DNA of 64,000 bases, from assembly GCA_020544565.1 (NCBI GenBank), contig CP078014.1:502574-566573 (forward strand), written 5' to 3'. Of the stretch, positions 25,932 to 36,292 are shown in pieces. The notes beneath the pieces were generated by a model, which did not search any database, had not been told where the DNA came from, and saw only the letters and a program-made list of their open reading frames with translations. Origin of the DNA: Bradyrhizobiaceae bacterium. GTDB lineage: Bacteria; Pseudomonadota; Alphaproteobacteria; Rhizobiales; Xanthobacteraceae. Positions within the stretch are counted from its first letter, which is position 1; each line of letters begins with the position of its first letter. The position numbers were made by a program, and so were the translations under genes.

Positions 25932-27409
25932 CCGACGACCGACGGATCGCGCGCCGGACGGCGCTGACCGTCGGTGTGCTGGTCCTGCTTCGCCTCGTGG
26001 TCGCGGCGGTGACGCCGCTCGCCTTCGACGAAGCGTATTATTGGACCTGGTCGCGCAGCCTGTCCGGCGGCTACTACGATCACCCGCCGATGGTGGCAGT
26101 GCTGATCCGGCTCGGCACATCGATCTTCGGCGACACCGAATTCGGCGTGCGCGTGGCGGCGGTGCTGCTGGCGCTGCCGATGAGCTGGGCGGTTTATCGT
26201 ACGACGCAAATCCTGTTTCGGGATACGCGGATGGCGGCCACCGCCGTCATCATGCTCAACGCCACGCTGATGGTGGCGGTAGGCACCCTCATCGTCACCC
26301 CCGACGCGCCGCTGCTGCTGGCGGCAGCCTTCGTTCTGTTCGGTCTCGCCAAGGTGCTTGAGACCGGACGCGGCGCGTGGTGGCTCGCGGTGGGTGCGGC
26401 CGTCGGCTTCGGGCTATTGTCGAAATACACTGCCTTCTTCTTCGGGGCGGAAATCCTGCTGTGGCTGCTGCTGGTCAAGCGCGAGCGCCGCTGGCTGCTG
26501 TCGCCATGGCCTTATCTCGGCGGCGTGCTAGCCTTCGCGCTGTTCGCGCCGGTGATCGTCTGGAATGCCGAGCACCACTGGGTGTCGTTCATCAAGCAGT
26601 TCGGCCGCGCCCGCGGCGATGGCTTCACGCTGCGCTATCTGGTCGAGATGATCCCGGCGCAGATCGCGTTCGCGACGCCGTCGGTCTTCATTCTCGGCGC
26701 GTTCGGTCTCGTTGCATTGCTGTGCAAGAACGCCGAACCCGCGGCGCGGACGCTGATCGCTGTCAGTGTGTGGACCTTGGTGGCCTATTTTGCCTGGCAC
26801 TCCCTGCACCAGCGGGTGGAGGCCAACTGGCTCGGCCCGGTCTATCCGGCCTTCGCCATCGCCGCCGCCTATGCGGTGTGGGGGACGCGGTGGCGGCCCC
26901 GCGCCCAGCGCCTCGTCGACCTGTCGCGCCAATGGGCGCTGCCGATCGGCGTCGTCCTGTTCGTCGCGCTGGCGGTGCAGGCGAACACCGGCGTGCTGAC
27001 CGGCTTCCGCAGCGACCCCAGTATGCGGGTGCTCGGGGTTGGGTGGCCGCAACTGGCGCGCGATCTTGAAACCATTCGGGCGCGGGAAGGGGCAACGTGC
27101 ATTCTCACCCAGGGCTATGCCGTCACGGCGTGGCTCACCTTCTATGCGCCGAAGGGCGCCTGCGTCGCCCAGCGCGACGAGCGCTATCGCTGGGCGCATC
27201 TGCCGGAGCCAAGCGAGGCGCAGCTCAGGGGACCGCTGCTTCTTCTCGGGGGAGCCGATGGCGGCCGCGATGCGGCGCACGTCACCGTTCTGCCGGATGT
27301 GGCGCGCCGGCGCAGTGGCGTCGTGGTGCAGACCCTGCCTCTCGCCGTGCGGTCCGCGCCGGCTGGCGATGTTCTCGACCGCGCCTTGCCGCCCGAACTG
27401 AGGCGCTGA
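25928..27409 (+). CDS. GT39-family lipid-linked-sugar glycosyltransferase (ArnT/PMT-like)
   Basis: This 493-residue membrane enzyme has the first-loop acidic motif TPLAFDEAYYWTWSRSLSGGYYDHPPMVA of the ArnT/PMT (GT39/83) fold, in which the DE pair is catalytic. About eleven helices follow, then a periplasmic C-terminal domain of 110 residues. It overlaps the GT2-GtrA gene as ATGA, so the pair probably forms a donor-synthesis and transfer unit modifying a cell-surface glycan, lipid A or protein. The acceptor cannot be told from sequence. Confidence 0.87.
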   Translation: MTDDRRIARRTALTVGVLVLLRLVVAAVTPLAFDEAYYWTWSRSLSGGYYDHPPMVAVLIRLGTSIFGDTEFGVRVAAVLLALPMSWAVYRTTQILFRDTRMAATAVIMLNATLMVAVGTLIVTPDAPLLLAAAFVLFGLAKVLETGRGAWWLAVGAAVGFGLLSKYTAFFFGAEILLWLLLVKRERRWLLSPWPYLGGVLAFALFAPVIVWNAEHHWVSFIKQFGRARGDGFTLRYLVEMIPAQIAFATPSVFILGAFGLVALLCKNAEPAARTLIAVSVWTLVAYFAWHSLHQRVEANWLGPVYPAFAIAAAYAVWGTRWRPRAQRLVDLSRQWALPIGVVLFVALAVQANTGVLTGFRSDPSMRVLGVGWPQLARDLETIRAREGATCILTQGYAVTAWLTFYAPKGACVAQRDERYRWAHLPEPSEAQLRGPLLLLGGADGGRDAAHVTVLPDVARRRSGVVVQTLPLAVRSAPAGDVLDRALPPELRR

Positions 27410-27523
27410 TTTCGTTCCCGCTCCGGCGCGGATCGATCGCACTGTCACATCGATTTGATGATGGCTGGATCGGAACTCCTTGCGGCGTGCTGTGTTGGCC
27501 CGGCGCAACCAGAAGGAGCTCCC

Positions 27524-27967
27524 ATGATCAAGACCATATCCATGGCCGCCGCCGCGGCGCTACTTGCGACGCTCGTCGCCACGCCGACCTTCGCAAAGGA
27601 CGTGAAATCGCGCCATCACACCATGCATCGCGCGCAGACGGTCCATCACGCCAATGCCATGGCCCGCCATGATGCGCGTCGTTACCGAAACCATGAAGCG
27701 CGGTGGGATCACCGCGGTTCGGGATTCTGGCCGGGCGATGTCGCGGCCGGCATCGTCGGCGGCACGCTGGGCGCGGCGGGCGCGATCGCGACCGCGCCAT
27801 TCCGCGACACCTACGCCTATGACAACGGCTACTACGGCTACGACAACGGCTACTATGGCGGATATAACCAGCCGTACATGCAGACTTACGCCCAGCGCAA
27901 TGGCTTCGTCTGCACCCCGGGCACCCTGATCCGCGCGGAAAACGGCGAGACGCAGATCTGTCAGTAA
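27524..27967 (+). CDS. Secreted His/Tyr/Gly-rich small protein
   Basis: This 147-residue protein starts at the ATG preceded by AAGGAG. It has a signal peptide ending PTFAKD. The mature chain is histidine-rich near the start (SRHHTMHRAQTVHHANAMARHDARR), has a glycine/alanine-rich stretch (IVGGTLGAAGAIATAPF) that could insert into a membrane, then tandem DNGYYGY repeats. It ends with a two-cysteine segment (FVCTPGTL...TQICQ). Similar short proteins occur in Bradyrhizobium relatives but I know of no function. Confidence 0.7.
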   Translation: MIKTISMAAAAALLATLVATPTFAKDVKSRHHTMHRAQTVHHANAMARHDARRYRNHEARWDHRGSGFWPGDVAAGIVGGTLGAAGAIATAPFRDTYAYDNGYYGYDNGYYGGYNQPYMQTYAQRNGFVCTPGTLIRAENGETQICQ

Positions 27968-27997
27968 GCGTAATGATCTGAATATCGTCGTTCGGAA

Positions 27998-28028
27998 GAA
28001 GGCTCGCGCAAGCGGGCCTTCTTTTTTG
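27998..28028 (+). terminator. Rho-independent terminator
   Basis: The stem GAAGGCTCGC / GCGGGCCTTC encloses a GCAA loop and is followed by TTTTTTG, 30 bp after the stop of the secreted-protein gene. Confidence 0.85.
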
Positions 28029-28357
28029 CCGCGATCGCCCGGTTCCATGGTTCCGCGCGATTCATCAAGATGACCATTTCAAGGCACGCGGCGGATCGGG
28101 GCATTTTTCCGTGGTTTCGCCGCATTGTCTGGCGATGTGCGGATGTCCGTCCGCCCCGCATTCGCGGGGACTTAATCCGCATTTAACTAAAAGTCGCCTT
28201 AATGACGCTCCGCACCTCTGCGACATGCTTCCCCGGATGGTCGAACTCCGCGAAGCGCCGCACCCGGCCGGTGCATCCGCCTGCTGCGCAAGGGCAGGAC
28301 GCTTCGGATGCCCGGCGGAAGGAGGGACAAGGTGGAATCGTTCTGGATGCAAGGCGT
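28029..28357. other. Gene-free region upstream of the DUF2778 gene
   Basis: These 329 bp contain a short GC hairpin CCCCGCATTCGCGGGG (28154-28169) followed by an AT-richer stretch TTAATCCGCATTTAACTAAA that could carry a promoter. No gene is convincing here, although the downstream frame stays open back to 28202. Confidence 0.5.
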
Positions 28358-29482
28358 ATGAGTACCAGTTCCGTTGTCCGTGGTGATTCCACGATCCGTC
28401 CCCGCGGCCGCTTCAGCAAATCCACTCCCCAGGCGAAGGTCGCCGGCGCGGCGCTCGGCTTTGTCGGGCTCGCCTGTGCATGGACGCTGTACGGCAATCT
28501 GTTCGGCGCGCCCGTCGAGGCCGATACGTTCGACGCCCGTGTCGCCTCCGTCGCCGCACGGCCGGCCGCCCCGAAGGCGATGACCGGACTGGTCTCGTTC
28601 GCCGAGCGTTTTGAGGCGATCCTCGCCGCGCCGAAACTCGCCGCCGCTGCGCCCGCGATGTCGGAGGAGAAGCGCAACTATCTGGCGCTGCTCGATGCCA
28701 CCTATTCGCTCGGTTCGCCGCCGGACACGTTCCGGCCGACCGTTCTTGCGGTGCCTGACACGCCGAAGCCCGCGCCGTCGCCGGCGGAGATCGCCGCCGC
28801 GCCCGATGTGGCGCTGCCGCCGCCCGCGCGCATCGCCAAGGCCACGCCGCTGCCGGCGTCGCGTCCGGCCGATTTCAAGTTCGCGCAGAGCCGCGTCAAG
28901 CCCGGCCACTCCGAGATGGTGGAGCGCGCCAAGAACGCCGCGCTCGCGGCCATGGCGGCGAAGACGCCGAGCCTGTTCGAGCGGCTGTTCGGCGGCAAGA
29001 CCCCCGCGCCGGGGCCGGTGCTCGCCTATGCCGGCTCCGACGGCGGCGTGATGAGCGACGGCACGCCGACGACGCCAGCCGGATCGAGCGAAGACGACAA
29101 GCTCACCGCGATCTACGACATCTCCGCGCGCATGGTCTATATGCCGGACGGCTCGAAGCTCGAGGCGCATTCCGGCCTCGGCGACAAGCTCGACGATCCG
29201 CGCTTCGCCCATGTGCGCATGCGCGGCGTGACGCCGCCGCACATCTACACCCTCAAGCCGCGCGAGGCGCTGTTTCACGGCGTCGCCGCGCTGCGCCTGA
29301 CGCCGGTGGGCGGCGAGGGGGCGATCTACGGCCGCACCGGGCTGCTCGCCCACACCTACATGCTGGGGCCGAACGGCGATTCCAACGGCTGCGTCTCGTT
29401 CCGGGATTACAGCGCCTTCCTCAAAGCCTATCAGCGCGGCGAAGTGCGGCGCCTGGTCGTCGTCGCCAGCCTGAAGAGCTGA
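28358..29482 (+). CDS. Membrane-anchored DUF2778 (L,D-transpeptidase-like) protein
   Basis: This 374-residue protein has a short basic cytoplasmic tail, one transmembrane helix (VAGAALGFVGLACAWTLYGNL, residues 29-49), a long proline/alanine-rich periplasmic linker and a C-terminal catalytic domain (about 245-374). That domain ends with HTYMLGPNGDSNGCVSFRDY, in which the His and the SNGC cysteine match the DUF2778/L,D-transpeptidase active site. DUF2778 proteins include Tlde1-type peptidoglycan-targeting effectors, but the N-terminal anchor suggests a housekeeping cell-wall role here. ATG at 28358 gives a clean positive-inside helix. Confidence 0.78.
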   Translation: MSTSSVVRGDSTIRPRGRFSKSTPQAKVAGAALGFVGLACAWTLYGNLFGAPVEADTFDARVASVAARPAAPKAMTGLVSFAERFEAILAAPKLAAAAPAMSEEKRNYLALLDATYSLGSPPDTFRPTVLAVPDTPKPAPSPAEIAAAPDVALPPPARIAKATPLPASRPADFKFAQSRVKPGHSEMVERAKNAALAAMAAKTPSLFERLFGGKTPAPGPVLAYAGSDGGVMSDGTPTTPAGSSEDDKLTAIYDISARMVYMPDGSKLEAHSGLGDKLDDPRFAHVRMRGVTPPHIYTLKPREALFHGVAALRLTPVGGEGAIYGRTGLLAHTYMLGPNGDSNGCVSFRDYSAFLKAYQRGEVRRLVVVASLKS

Positions 29483-29533
29483 GGCGGGTTGTTGCGTGCT
29501 CTCTCTTCCCGTCTTTCCGACGCTTTTTCTCCG

Positions 29534-29559
29534 GTCGTCCCCGCGCAGGCGGGGACCCA
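29534..29559. repeat. Single arm of dispersed repeat, family C
   Basis: GTCGTCCCCGCGCAGGCGGG followed by GACCCA is one arm of the two-armed element at 38003-38122. Here it stands alone just upstream of the IS30 remnant. Confidence 0.7.
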
Positions 29560-29687
29560 GACTTCCTGACTCATTGCTGTTATCGTGAGTGTATGACCAC
29601 GCTTCCCTTCGTTACCACCATGTTCGGTGGTGATGGGTCCCCTGAGTTCACAAACGAAGTGCAACACTTTCTTTTGGAGGTGTTGCC

Positions 29688-30440
29688 ATGGGGCGGAGTT
29701 ACGATCAGCTTTCCCTGGACGATCGCTGCGAGATTTCCCGTCTTTCGGCCAATGGCAGCTCGATCCGGCAAATCGCGGCAGCTCTGGATCGCTCGCCATC
29801 AACGATTTCTCGGGAGCTGAAGCGCAATAGTGGCGCGCAGGTCGGATACCGCTCCAGTTACGCCAACCAGCAGAGCCGTGCCCGACGCTGGAAGGGCATG
29901 CGGCTGGAGCGCGATGAGCGCTTGCGGGCCGCCGTGCTCGAGCGGCTCGCCAGCGGATGGTCGCCCGAGCAGATCGCCGGCCGTCTGGCGCGCGACCAGG
30001 GCCGCAAGGTGATCTGCCATGAGACCATCTACCGCTTCATCTACGCCCAGCTCGCCCGCACCAGGGACTACCGCTGGCGGCGCTACCTGCCGCGCGGCAA
30101 GAGCCGGCGCGGCTGTCGCGGCAGGAGGGGCGGCAGCCCCGCGAGCTTCATTGAAGGCCGTGTTTCCGTGGCAAAACGGCCGCCCGAGGCCAATGACCGC
30201 AAGACCTGCGGTCATTGGGAAGCCGACCTGATGATGTTCGCCAAATACGGCCAGGCCATCCTCACCGTGCATGACCGCAAGTCCCGCCTGTTGCTGGCCA
30301 CCAGGCTCGCCAGCAAGGCGGCCAACGGCGTCGCCAGCCATCTGGTCGACCTGTTCGGCGCGATCCCGCAACCGCTCCGCCGGACCGTCACCTTCGACAA
30401 CGGCACCGAGTTTGTGCACTTTCCGCTCGTCCCACTCGGG
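29688..30440 (+). pseudogene. IS30-family transposase, 3'-truncated
   Basis: The frame starts MGRSYDQLSLDDRCEISRLSANG, with the IS30 HTH SIRQIAAALDRSPSTISRELKRN and the second helical region GWSPEQIAGRLARDQG. Catalytic-core signs continue: HWEADLMMF with the first Asp and TFDNGTEFVHFP with the second. Homology stops at about 30440, before the DDE glutamate, and the frame then enters a repeat (GATTACCGAGTCAAGCTCGG) and runs on meaninglessly. About 80-100 C-terminal residues and the right end are lost, so this copy cannot transpose. Confidence 0.85.
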
Positions 30441-30500
30441 CGTGAAGCACGCATCATCCTTTCAAAAAGATGGATTACCGAGTCAAGCTCGGCAACGACG

Positions 30501-30542
30501 AAATGCAAAGGGCCCGGAGTTGTCTCCGGGCCTTTTGCATTT
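30501..30542. terminator. Strong bidirectional hairpin near groEL
   Basis: The arms AAATGCAAAGGGCCCGGAG and CTCCGGGCCTTTTGCATTT form a stem of about 18 bp around a TTGT loop. Its core GCCCGGAG/CTCCGGGC is shared with the groEL terminator at 30606-30631, so it looks like a diverged duplicate. Confidence 0.75.
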
Positions 30543-30605
30543 CGTGTCGAGCAAGGATGCCCCTCCCCCCAACCCTCCCCCGCAAGCGGGAGAGGGGGCA
30601 AAGAA

Positions 30606-30631
30606 AAAGCCCGGAGTTTCCTCCGGGCTTT
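30606..30631 (-). terminator. Rho-independent terminator of groESL
   Basis: Read on the minus strand the stem AAAGCCCGGAG / CTCCGGGCTTT has a GAAA loop and runs into TTTTTC, about 40 bp after the groEL stop. Confidence 0.88.
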
Positions 30632-30669
30632 CGCATTCTCGTATTCAGCTTGGAAGGCTGCTGCTCTAC

Positions 30670-32343
<1,674 letters not shown>

Positions 32344-32366
32344 TCAGGTGAGGGAGAAAGGCGCGC

Positions 32367-32681
32367 TCAGGCGGCCTTCTTCTTGGCGCCGGCGTCGGTG
32401 ATGACGCCCATGATGTCGCTTTCCTTCATGATCAGCACGTCCTGGCCGTCGATCTTGACCTCGGTGCCGGACCACTTGCCGAACAGGACGATGTCGCCGA
32501 CCTTGAGATCGATCGGGATCAGCTTGCCGGCCTCGTCGCGGCCGCCGGGGCCGACCGACAGAACCTCGCCCTGGGAAGGCTTTTCCTTCGCGGTGTCCGG
32601 AATGATGATGCCGCCAGCGGTCTTCTCTTCGGCGTCGATGCGCTTGACCACGACGCGGTCGTGAAGCGGACGGAATTTCAT
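32367..32681 (-). CDS. groES: Co-chaperonin GroES
   Basis: This 104-residue co-chaperonin caps GroEL. It has [40 protein letters not shown], including the mobile loop, and a C-terminal KKKAA tail. The family motif [16 protein letters not shown] follows. The start is preceded by TAGGAGGACCGC, a strong ribosome-binding site. It is the first gene of groESL and is preceded by a CIRCE-like operator at 32724-32750. Confidence 0.98.
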   Translation of the reverse strand: MKFRPLHDRVVVKRIDAEEKTAGGIIIPDTAKEKPSQGEVLSVGPGGRDEAGKLIPIDLKVGDIVLFGKWSGTEVKIDGQDVLIMKESDIMGVITDAGAKKKAA

Positions 32682-32723
32682 GCGGTCCTCCTAAAGCTTT
32701 GATACGTCTCTGATTTTAAAAAT

Positions 32724-32750
32724 CTGGCAGTCGCGGCGAGCGAGTGCTAC
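32724..32750 (-). promoter_or_regulatory. CIRCE-like operator (HrcA site) of groESL
   Basis: On the minus strand GTAGCACTC, nine bases, then GACTGCCAG correspond to the consensus TTAGCACTC-N9-GAGTGCTAA; the first half matches at 8 of 9 and the second at 6 of 9. It ends 43 bp upstream of the groES start. Confidence 0.8.
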
Positions 32751-32935
32751 CGCAACTGGCAAGGGACATAGGCCGATGGCGGCCGCCGGACAAGGGGCTG
32801 CGGCAGAAAAATTGGCAGTCGGGCGGCGAGGCTGCCAGAAATTCCAGCTCATCATTAACCGGAGCGGCAGCGGAGCTCTGGCTCTTCCGGCGCGGTGCGA
32901 TGCGCCCGGACGGTGAGGCTGCCCGCCAAAGGCTT

Positions 32936-32960
32936 TATATTTAGAATCATTCTAAATATA
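32936..32960. promoter_or_regulatory. Irr-type iron-control element (ICE box)
   Basis: TTTAGAATCATTCTAAA (32940-32956) matches the ICE consensus TTTAGAA-N3-TTCTAAA exactly. The symmetry extends to 12-bp arms, TATATTTAGAAT and ATTCTAAATATA, around a single C. It sits 31 bp upstream of the VIT1-family start and overlaps where a promoter would be, so Irr probably represses the gene when iron is scarce. Confidence 0.85.
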
Positions 32961-32991
32961 GATCGGCGGATCATCCGCCGGAGATGTGCCG

Positions 32992-33687
32992 ATGCCCGTA
33001 ACCGCTCATGTCGAACGTCATTTTCTCGGTTCGGAAACCGTCCGCGATGTCGTCATCGGCATGGCCGATGGCCTCACCGTGCCGTTCGCCCTCGCGGCGG
33101 GTCTGTCCGCGGCGGTGACCTCGACGCAGATCATCGTCACCGCGGGTCTTGCAGAGATCGCGGCGGGCGCGATCGCCATGGGGCTTGGCGGCTATCTCGC
33201 CGCACGGACCGATCAGGAGCACTACGACTCCGAGGAGCGGCGCGAAACGTGGGAAGTCGACAATCTGCGCGCGGCGGAGGTCGGCGAGATTCACGAGATT
33301 TTCGCCGGCTATGGACTGGAAGGACCTGCGCTGGAATCGGTGGTGACTGCGGTGTCGGCGGACAAGAAGCGCTGGGTGGATTTCATGATGCGTTTCGAAC
33401 TCGGGCTGGAGAAGCCCGATCCGAAGCGCGCGCCGATCAGCGCCGCGACGATTGCGGTGTCGTATCTCGTCGGCGGCCTCATTCCACTGCTGCCTTACAT
33501 GCTCTCCGGTCAGCTTCGTACCGCGCTCCTGTATTCGGTGGTCTGCACCGGCATTGCGCTGGCTGTGTTCGGCGCTGTGAAGGGTCGGCTGACCGGAATC
33601 AACCCATTCAAATCCGGATTCCAGACATTGCTGGTCGGCGGTCTCGCTGCCGGTGCTGCGTTTTATCTGGCGCATCTGTTTGGATGA
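32992..33687 (+). CDS. VIT1/CCC1-family iron or manganese transporter
   Basis: This 231-residue membrane protein has the VIT1 family layout: GSETVRDVVIGMADGLTVPFALAAGLS in the first helix, AGLAEIAAGAIAMGLGGYLAARTDQEHY in the second, an acidic cytosolic metal-binding segment (residues 68-125), then three helices. Start ATG 32992 is spaced 8 bp from GGAG; a GTG at 32986 is the alternative. The ICE box immediately upstream suggests it exports or stores excess iron. It lacks the N-terminal ferritin-like domain of MbfA, so it is the transporter part alone. Confidence 0.87.
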   Translation: MPVTAHVERHFLGSETVRDVVIGMADGLTVPFALAAGLSAAVTSTQIIVTAGLAEIAAGAIAMGLGGYLAARTDQEHYDSEERRETWEVDNLRAAEVGEIHEIFAGYGLEGPALESVVTAVSADKKRWVDFMMRFELGLEKPDPKRAPISAATIAVSYLVGGLIPLLPYMLSGQLRTALLYSVVCTGIALAVFGAVKGRLTGINPFKSGFQTLLVGGLAAGAAFYLAHLFG

Positions 33688-33916
33688 CGGCTCTGTCAGC
33701 AATCTCTCGGAGATGCTGCTAGTGCCTTGATAATTAACACTTTATTCAATTTTTGCGCTTGTGATGACAGGACGTACTGCGTCAGGGTCTCAGACAAGCG
33801 CGTCCGTTCGCGAAGTGGACTCCGGTTCGCGATGCCGCGCTCAACGATGGGTCGGAACGCGTTCGCCGGAAGCCGGTTGCCACTTGAGACGAGCGCCTCC
33901 CCCAAAGGAGGTTGGC

Positions 33917-34216
33917 ATGGGTTCGCTGAAGTCAGGGTCGCGGGAGACGGTGTCCGGCGATTTCAAGAGGATGCTTGCGGGTTACGGCCTTACCACGGCG
34001 GAGATTCTCTATCGCCGCCCGGATCACCGCTGGCTGCTGCAATCCTATGTCTGGCAGGACTACGACCTGTTCCCCAACTTCCCGGCGCTGCGGGATTTCC
34101 TCGCCTTCTGGCAGTCCAAGCTGGAAGGCCCGCTGTTCTCGGTCACGGTGGCGCATTCGAAGCTGATCAAGCCCGCCGAACTGAAGGCGGTGGACGGCGT
34201 GTTCCGGCTGCATTGA
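33917..34216 (+). CDS. usg: Usg-family protein
   Basis: This 99-residue protein matches the Usg family (named from a gene near trp in enterics and common in rhizobia): FKRMLAGYGLTTAEILYRRPDHRWLLQSYVWQDYDLFPNFPAL is diagnostic. The start follows AAAGGAGG. The function is not established. The last 69 bp of the gene plus 15 bp downstream are the first copy of an 84-bp direct repeat; the second copy lies 2 kb away after an acyltransferase gene, so usg itself remained intact. Confidence 0.88.
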   Translation: MGSLKSGSRETVSGDFKRMLAGYGLTTAEILYRRPDHRWLLQSYVWQDYDLFPNFPALRDFLAFWQSKLEGPLFSVTVAHSKLIKPAELKAVDGVFRLH

Positions 34217-34231
34217 GGAGAGACAGGGCGG
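34148..34231 (+). repeat. 84-bp direct repeat, copy 1 (3' end of usg)
   Basis: The 84 bases spanning the last 23 usg codons (KLIKPAELKAVDGVFRLH and stop) and 15 bp beyond are identical to 36274-36357. Flanking bases differ at once on both sides. Confidence 0.93.
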
Positions 34232-34339
34232 TGGCTTTGGTTGTCAGGTCGCAAGGCAGCGGATAATGTCCGCGCATTAGCTGGTCTGCGACGGCTTATA
34301 TTCTCTATTTGATGCCGGACCGTCTCTGTAACAACTTTA

Positions 34340-36292
34340 TTGGTCCATGAGTTCGGGTTTCTGGTGGCACGTACCTATCGAGAAGATATTGACTGGCTGC
34401 GCGCCATTGCCGTCCTAGCTGTTCTGGCTTTCCATTGGGAGATTGCTCCGTTTCGCGGCGGTTTTGTCGGCGTGGACGTCTTCTTCGTTATTTCTGGTTT
34501 CCTGATCACCCGTATTATCCAGGATGATCTTGAACGAGGTACGTTTTCGTTCGTCCACTTTTATGAGCGCCGCATACGTCGCCTGCTGCCGGCACTCTAT
34601 GTGATGTCGGTCCTCGTTATTCCGCCAGCGTTTCTCTACTTGTTGCCGTCCGAGCGAGCAAATCTATTCAAGTCCATCGCTGCGACGGTCACCTTTACAT
34701 CGAATGTCTTCTTTTGGTTGCAGTCCGGTTACTTTGCCGTACCAGCCAACGAGAAGCCGATGCTCCATACGTGGTCGCTCTCGGTGGAGGAACAGTTTTA
34801 CCTTGTCTTGCCAGTTTTGATCTGGCTGCTACTCAGACGGCGTTTGCCGATGGTTCGACAAGACGCGACGTTGCTGTTCGGACTCGGCGGAGCCTCAGTA
34901 GCGTCCTTCGCATTATGTCACTGGTTGATGACAACCGGCCGTGTGGAGGCTGCCTTCTTCCTCAGTCCGCCGCGTGCTTGGGAGTTTCTGGCGGGCGGTT
35001 TGATCTCGCTCCGCGGTATTCCCGCGCTTGCGAATATCCATTTTAAGCGCGTGATTTGTGTCGTTGGTCTCGCGATGATTGTGGTTCCGGCGGTCGGTTA
35101 TCGGGATGGCAGCTTCTTTCCCGGCGTCGGCGCGCTGCTGCCATGTACTGGAGCAGTGTTGTTCATCTGGAGTGGTGTCACGGGGTCGGCGCCATTGCGA
35201 GCCGTGTGTTCACCACTCAACGTAGCGGGTTTCATCGGTCGGATTTCGTATTCGCTTTACCTATGGCACTGGCCGCTGTTTCTCTATCTTCGTTTCTCCC
35301 AGCCTGATCTTACTGTATCTACCTATCAAAAAGTGCTGTTGTTCGCTGCTACGATTGCGATCGCTTATGCGTCGTATTGTTTCGTGGAGCAACCATTCCG
35401 GCAACGGCGATGGATTGTGGCGCGACAGGCGGTGTTTGTAGCTGCGGGATGTACGTCGGCAGTGCTTCTTCTGGTGAGCGCAATTGGATTCTCTTTGAGC
35501 CGGCCGTTGCAGGAAGCAGCCAACCCGCTTCATGTCTATCAAGATAGCAGTTATCCAGATTGGTATCGCGCCGGATCCTGCTTTTTTTACCGGTGGGAGG
35601 ACTTTCGCGACCAGGCTTGTTTGGAACCAGCACTGGACCGGCCCAATGTGCTGTTGTGGGGAGACAGTCTCGCTGCACAATATATCCATGGACTGAATCA
35701 ACATCTGGCCGCAGAAGGCACTCATTTATTGCAGGCAAACGGCGCGGCATGTCTTGCGACGATTGAGGTGCTGTCAGATTGGAACGAGAGATGCCGCAAC
35801 TTGCAGAAACGAATCGGGGCATTCTTCGCGGAGAACAGGCCCGATGCCGTCGTCATCGCAGGCAAGTGGGATATGCATGTCGAGAAAGTTGGTTTCGACG
35901 AGATGATCGCGATACTTCTCCGCAATATTTCAATGCTAAAGAGCCTGAGCATACCCGTCGTTGTGGTTGGACCGTCGCCCACGTTTCGCAGTCGACTACC
36001 TGCTATGTTGTTGCGTGCGGAGGCCACCGGCGTCGAGTTGCGATCCGACATCTTGATGGTGCGTGGTCTATTCGATCTCGATAGGCGAATGAAAGAATCG
36101 ATCCCATCGTCTCCCGGCGTCGAATATGTATCGATTCTCGACGCTGTATGTGACGGACTGAGATGTCCTCTCATCCTCGAAGGTAAGGTGCCATTGACGT
36201 TCGATCGGGTGCACGTGACAGCGGATGGTTCTGTACTGATCTCCGCACCGGTGGCGTCTGCAATCAGAAATGTGTGGCGCATTCGAAGCTGA
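34340..36292 (+). CDS. Acyltransferase-3/SGNH O-acetyltransferase (OafA-like)
   Basis: This 650-residue protein would acetylate a surface polysaccharide. Residues 10-350 are an acyltransferase-3 membrane domain, with REDIDWLRAIAVLAVLAFHW, the catalytic-type His, and GFVGVDVFFVISGFLITRII. Residues 420-650 form an SGNH domain with the GDS motif (LLWGDSLAAQYIHGL) and DRVH near the end. The start is TTG 34340 or GTG 34364; neither has a strong ribosome-binding site. The gene is AT-richer than its neighbours. Its last six codons and stop come from the second copy of the usg repeat, so the native C-terminus was replaced or completed by it. Confidence 0.88.
   Translation: MVHEFGFLVARTYREDIDWLRAIAVLAVLAFHWEIAPFRGGFVGVDVFFVISGFLITRIIQDDLERGTFSFVHFYERRIRRLLPALYVMSVLVIPPAFLYLLPSERANLFKSIAATVTFTSNVFFWLQSGYFAVPANEKPMLHTWSLSVEEQFYLVLPVLIWLLLRRRLPMVRQDATLLFGLGGASVASFALCHWLMTTGRVEAAFFLSPPRAWEFLAGGLISLRGIPALANIHFKRVICVVGLAMIVVPAVGYRDGSFFPGVGALLPCTGAVLFIWSGVTGSAPLRAVCSPLNVAGFIGRISYSLYLWHWPLFLYLRFSQPDLTVSTYQKVLLFAATIAIAYASYCFVEQPFRQRRWIVARQAVFVAAGCTSAVLLLVSAIGFSLSRPLQEAANPLHVYQDSSYPDWYRAGSCFFYRWEDFRDQACLEPALDRPNVLLWGDSLAAQYIHGLNQHLAAEGTHLLQANGAACLATIEVLSDWNERCRNLQKRIGAFFAENRPDAVVIAGKWDMHVEKVGFDEMIAILLRNISMLKSLSIPVVVVGPSPTFRSRLPAMLLRAEATGVELRSDILMVRGLFDLDRRMKESIPSSPGVEYVSILDAVCDGLRCPLILEGKVPLTFDRVHVTADGSVLISAPVASAIRNVWRIRS

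Noticed and set aside
34232..36273. Insertion sequence or integron cassette
   Set aside because: There is no transposase, integrase or terminal inverted repeat; the block is only bounded by direct repeats.
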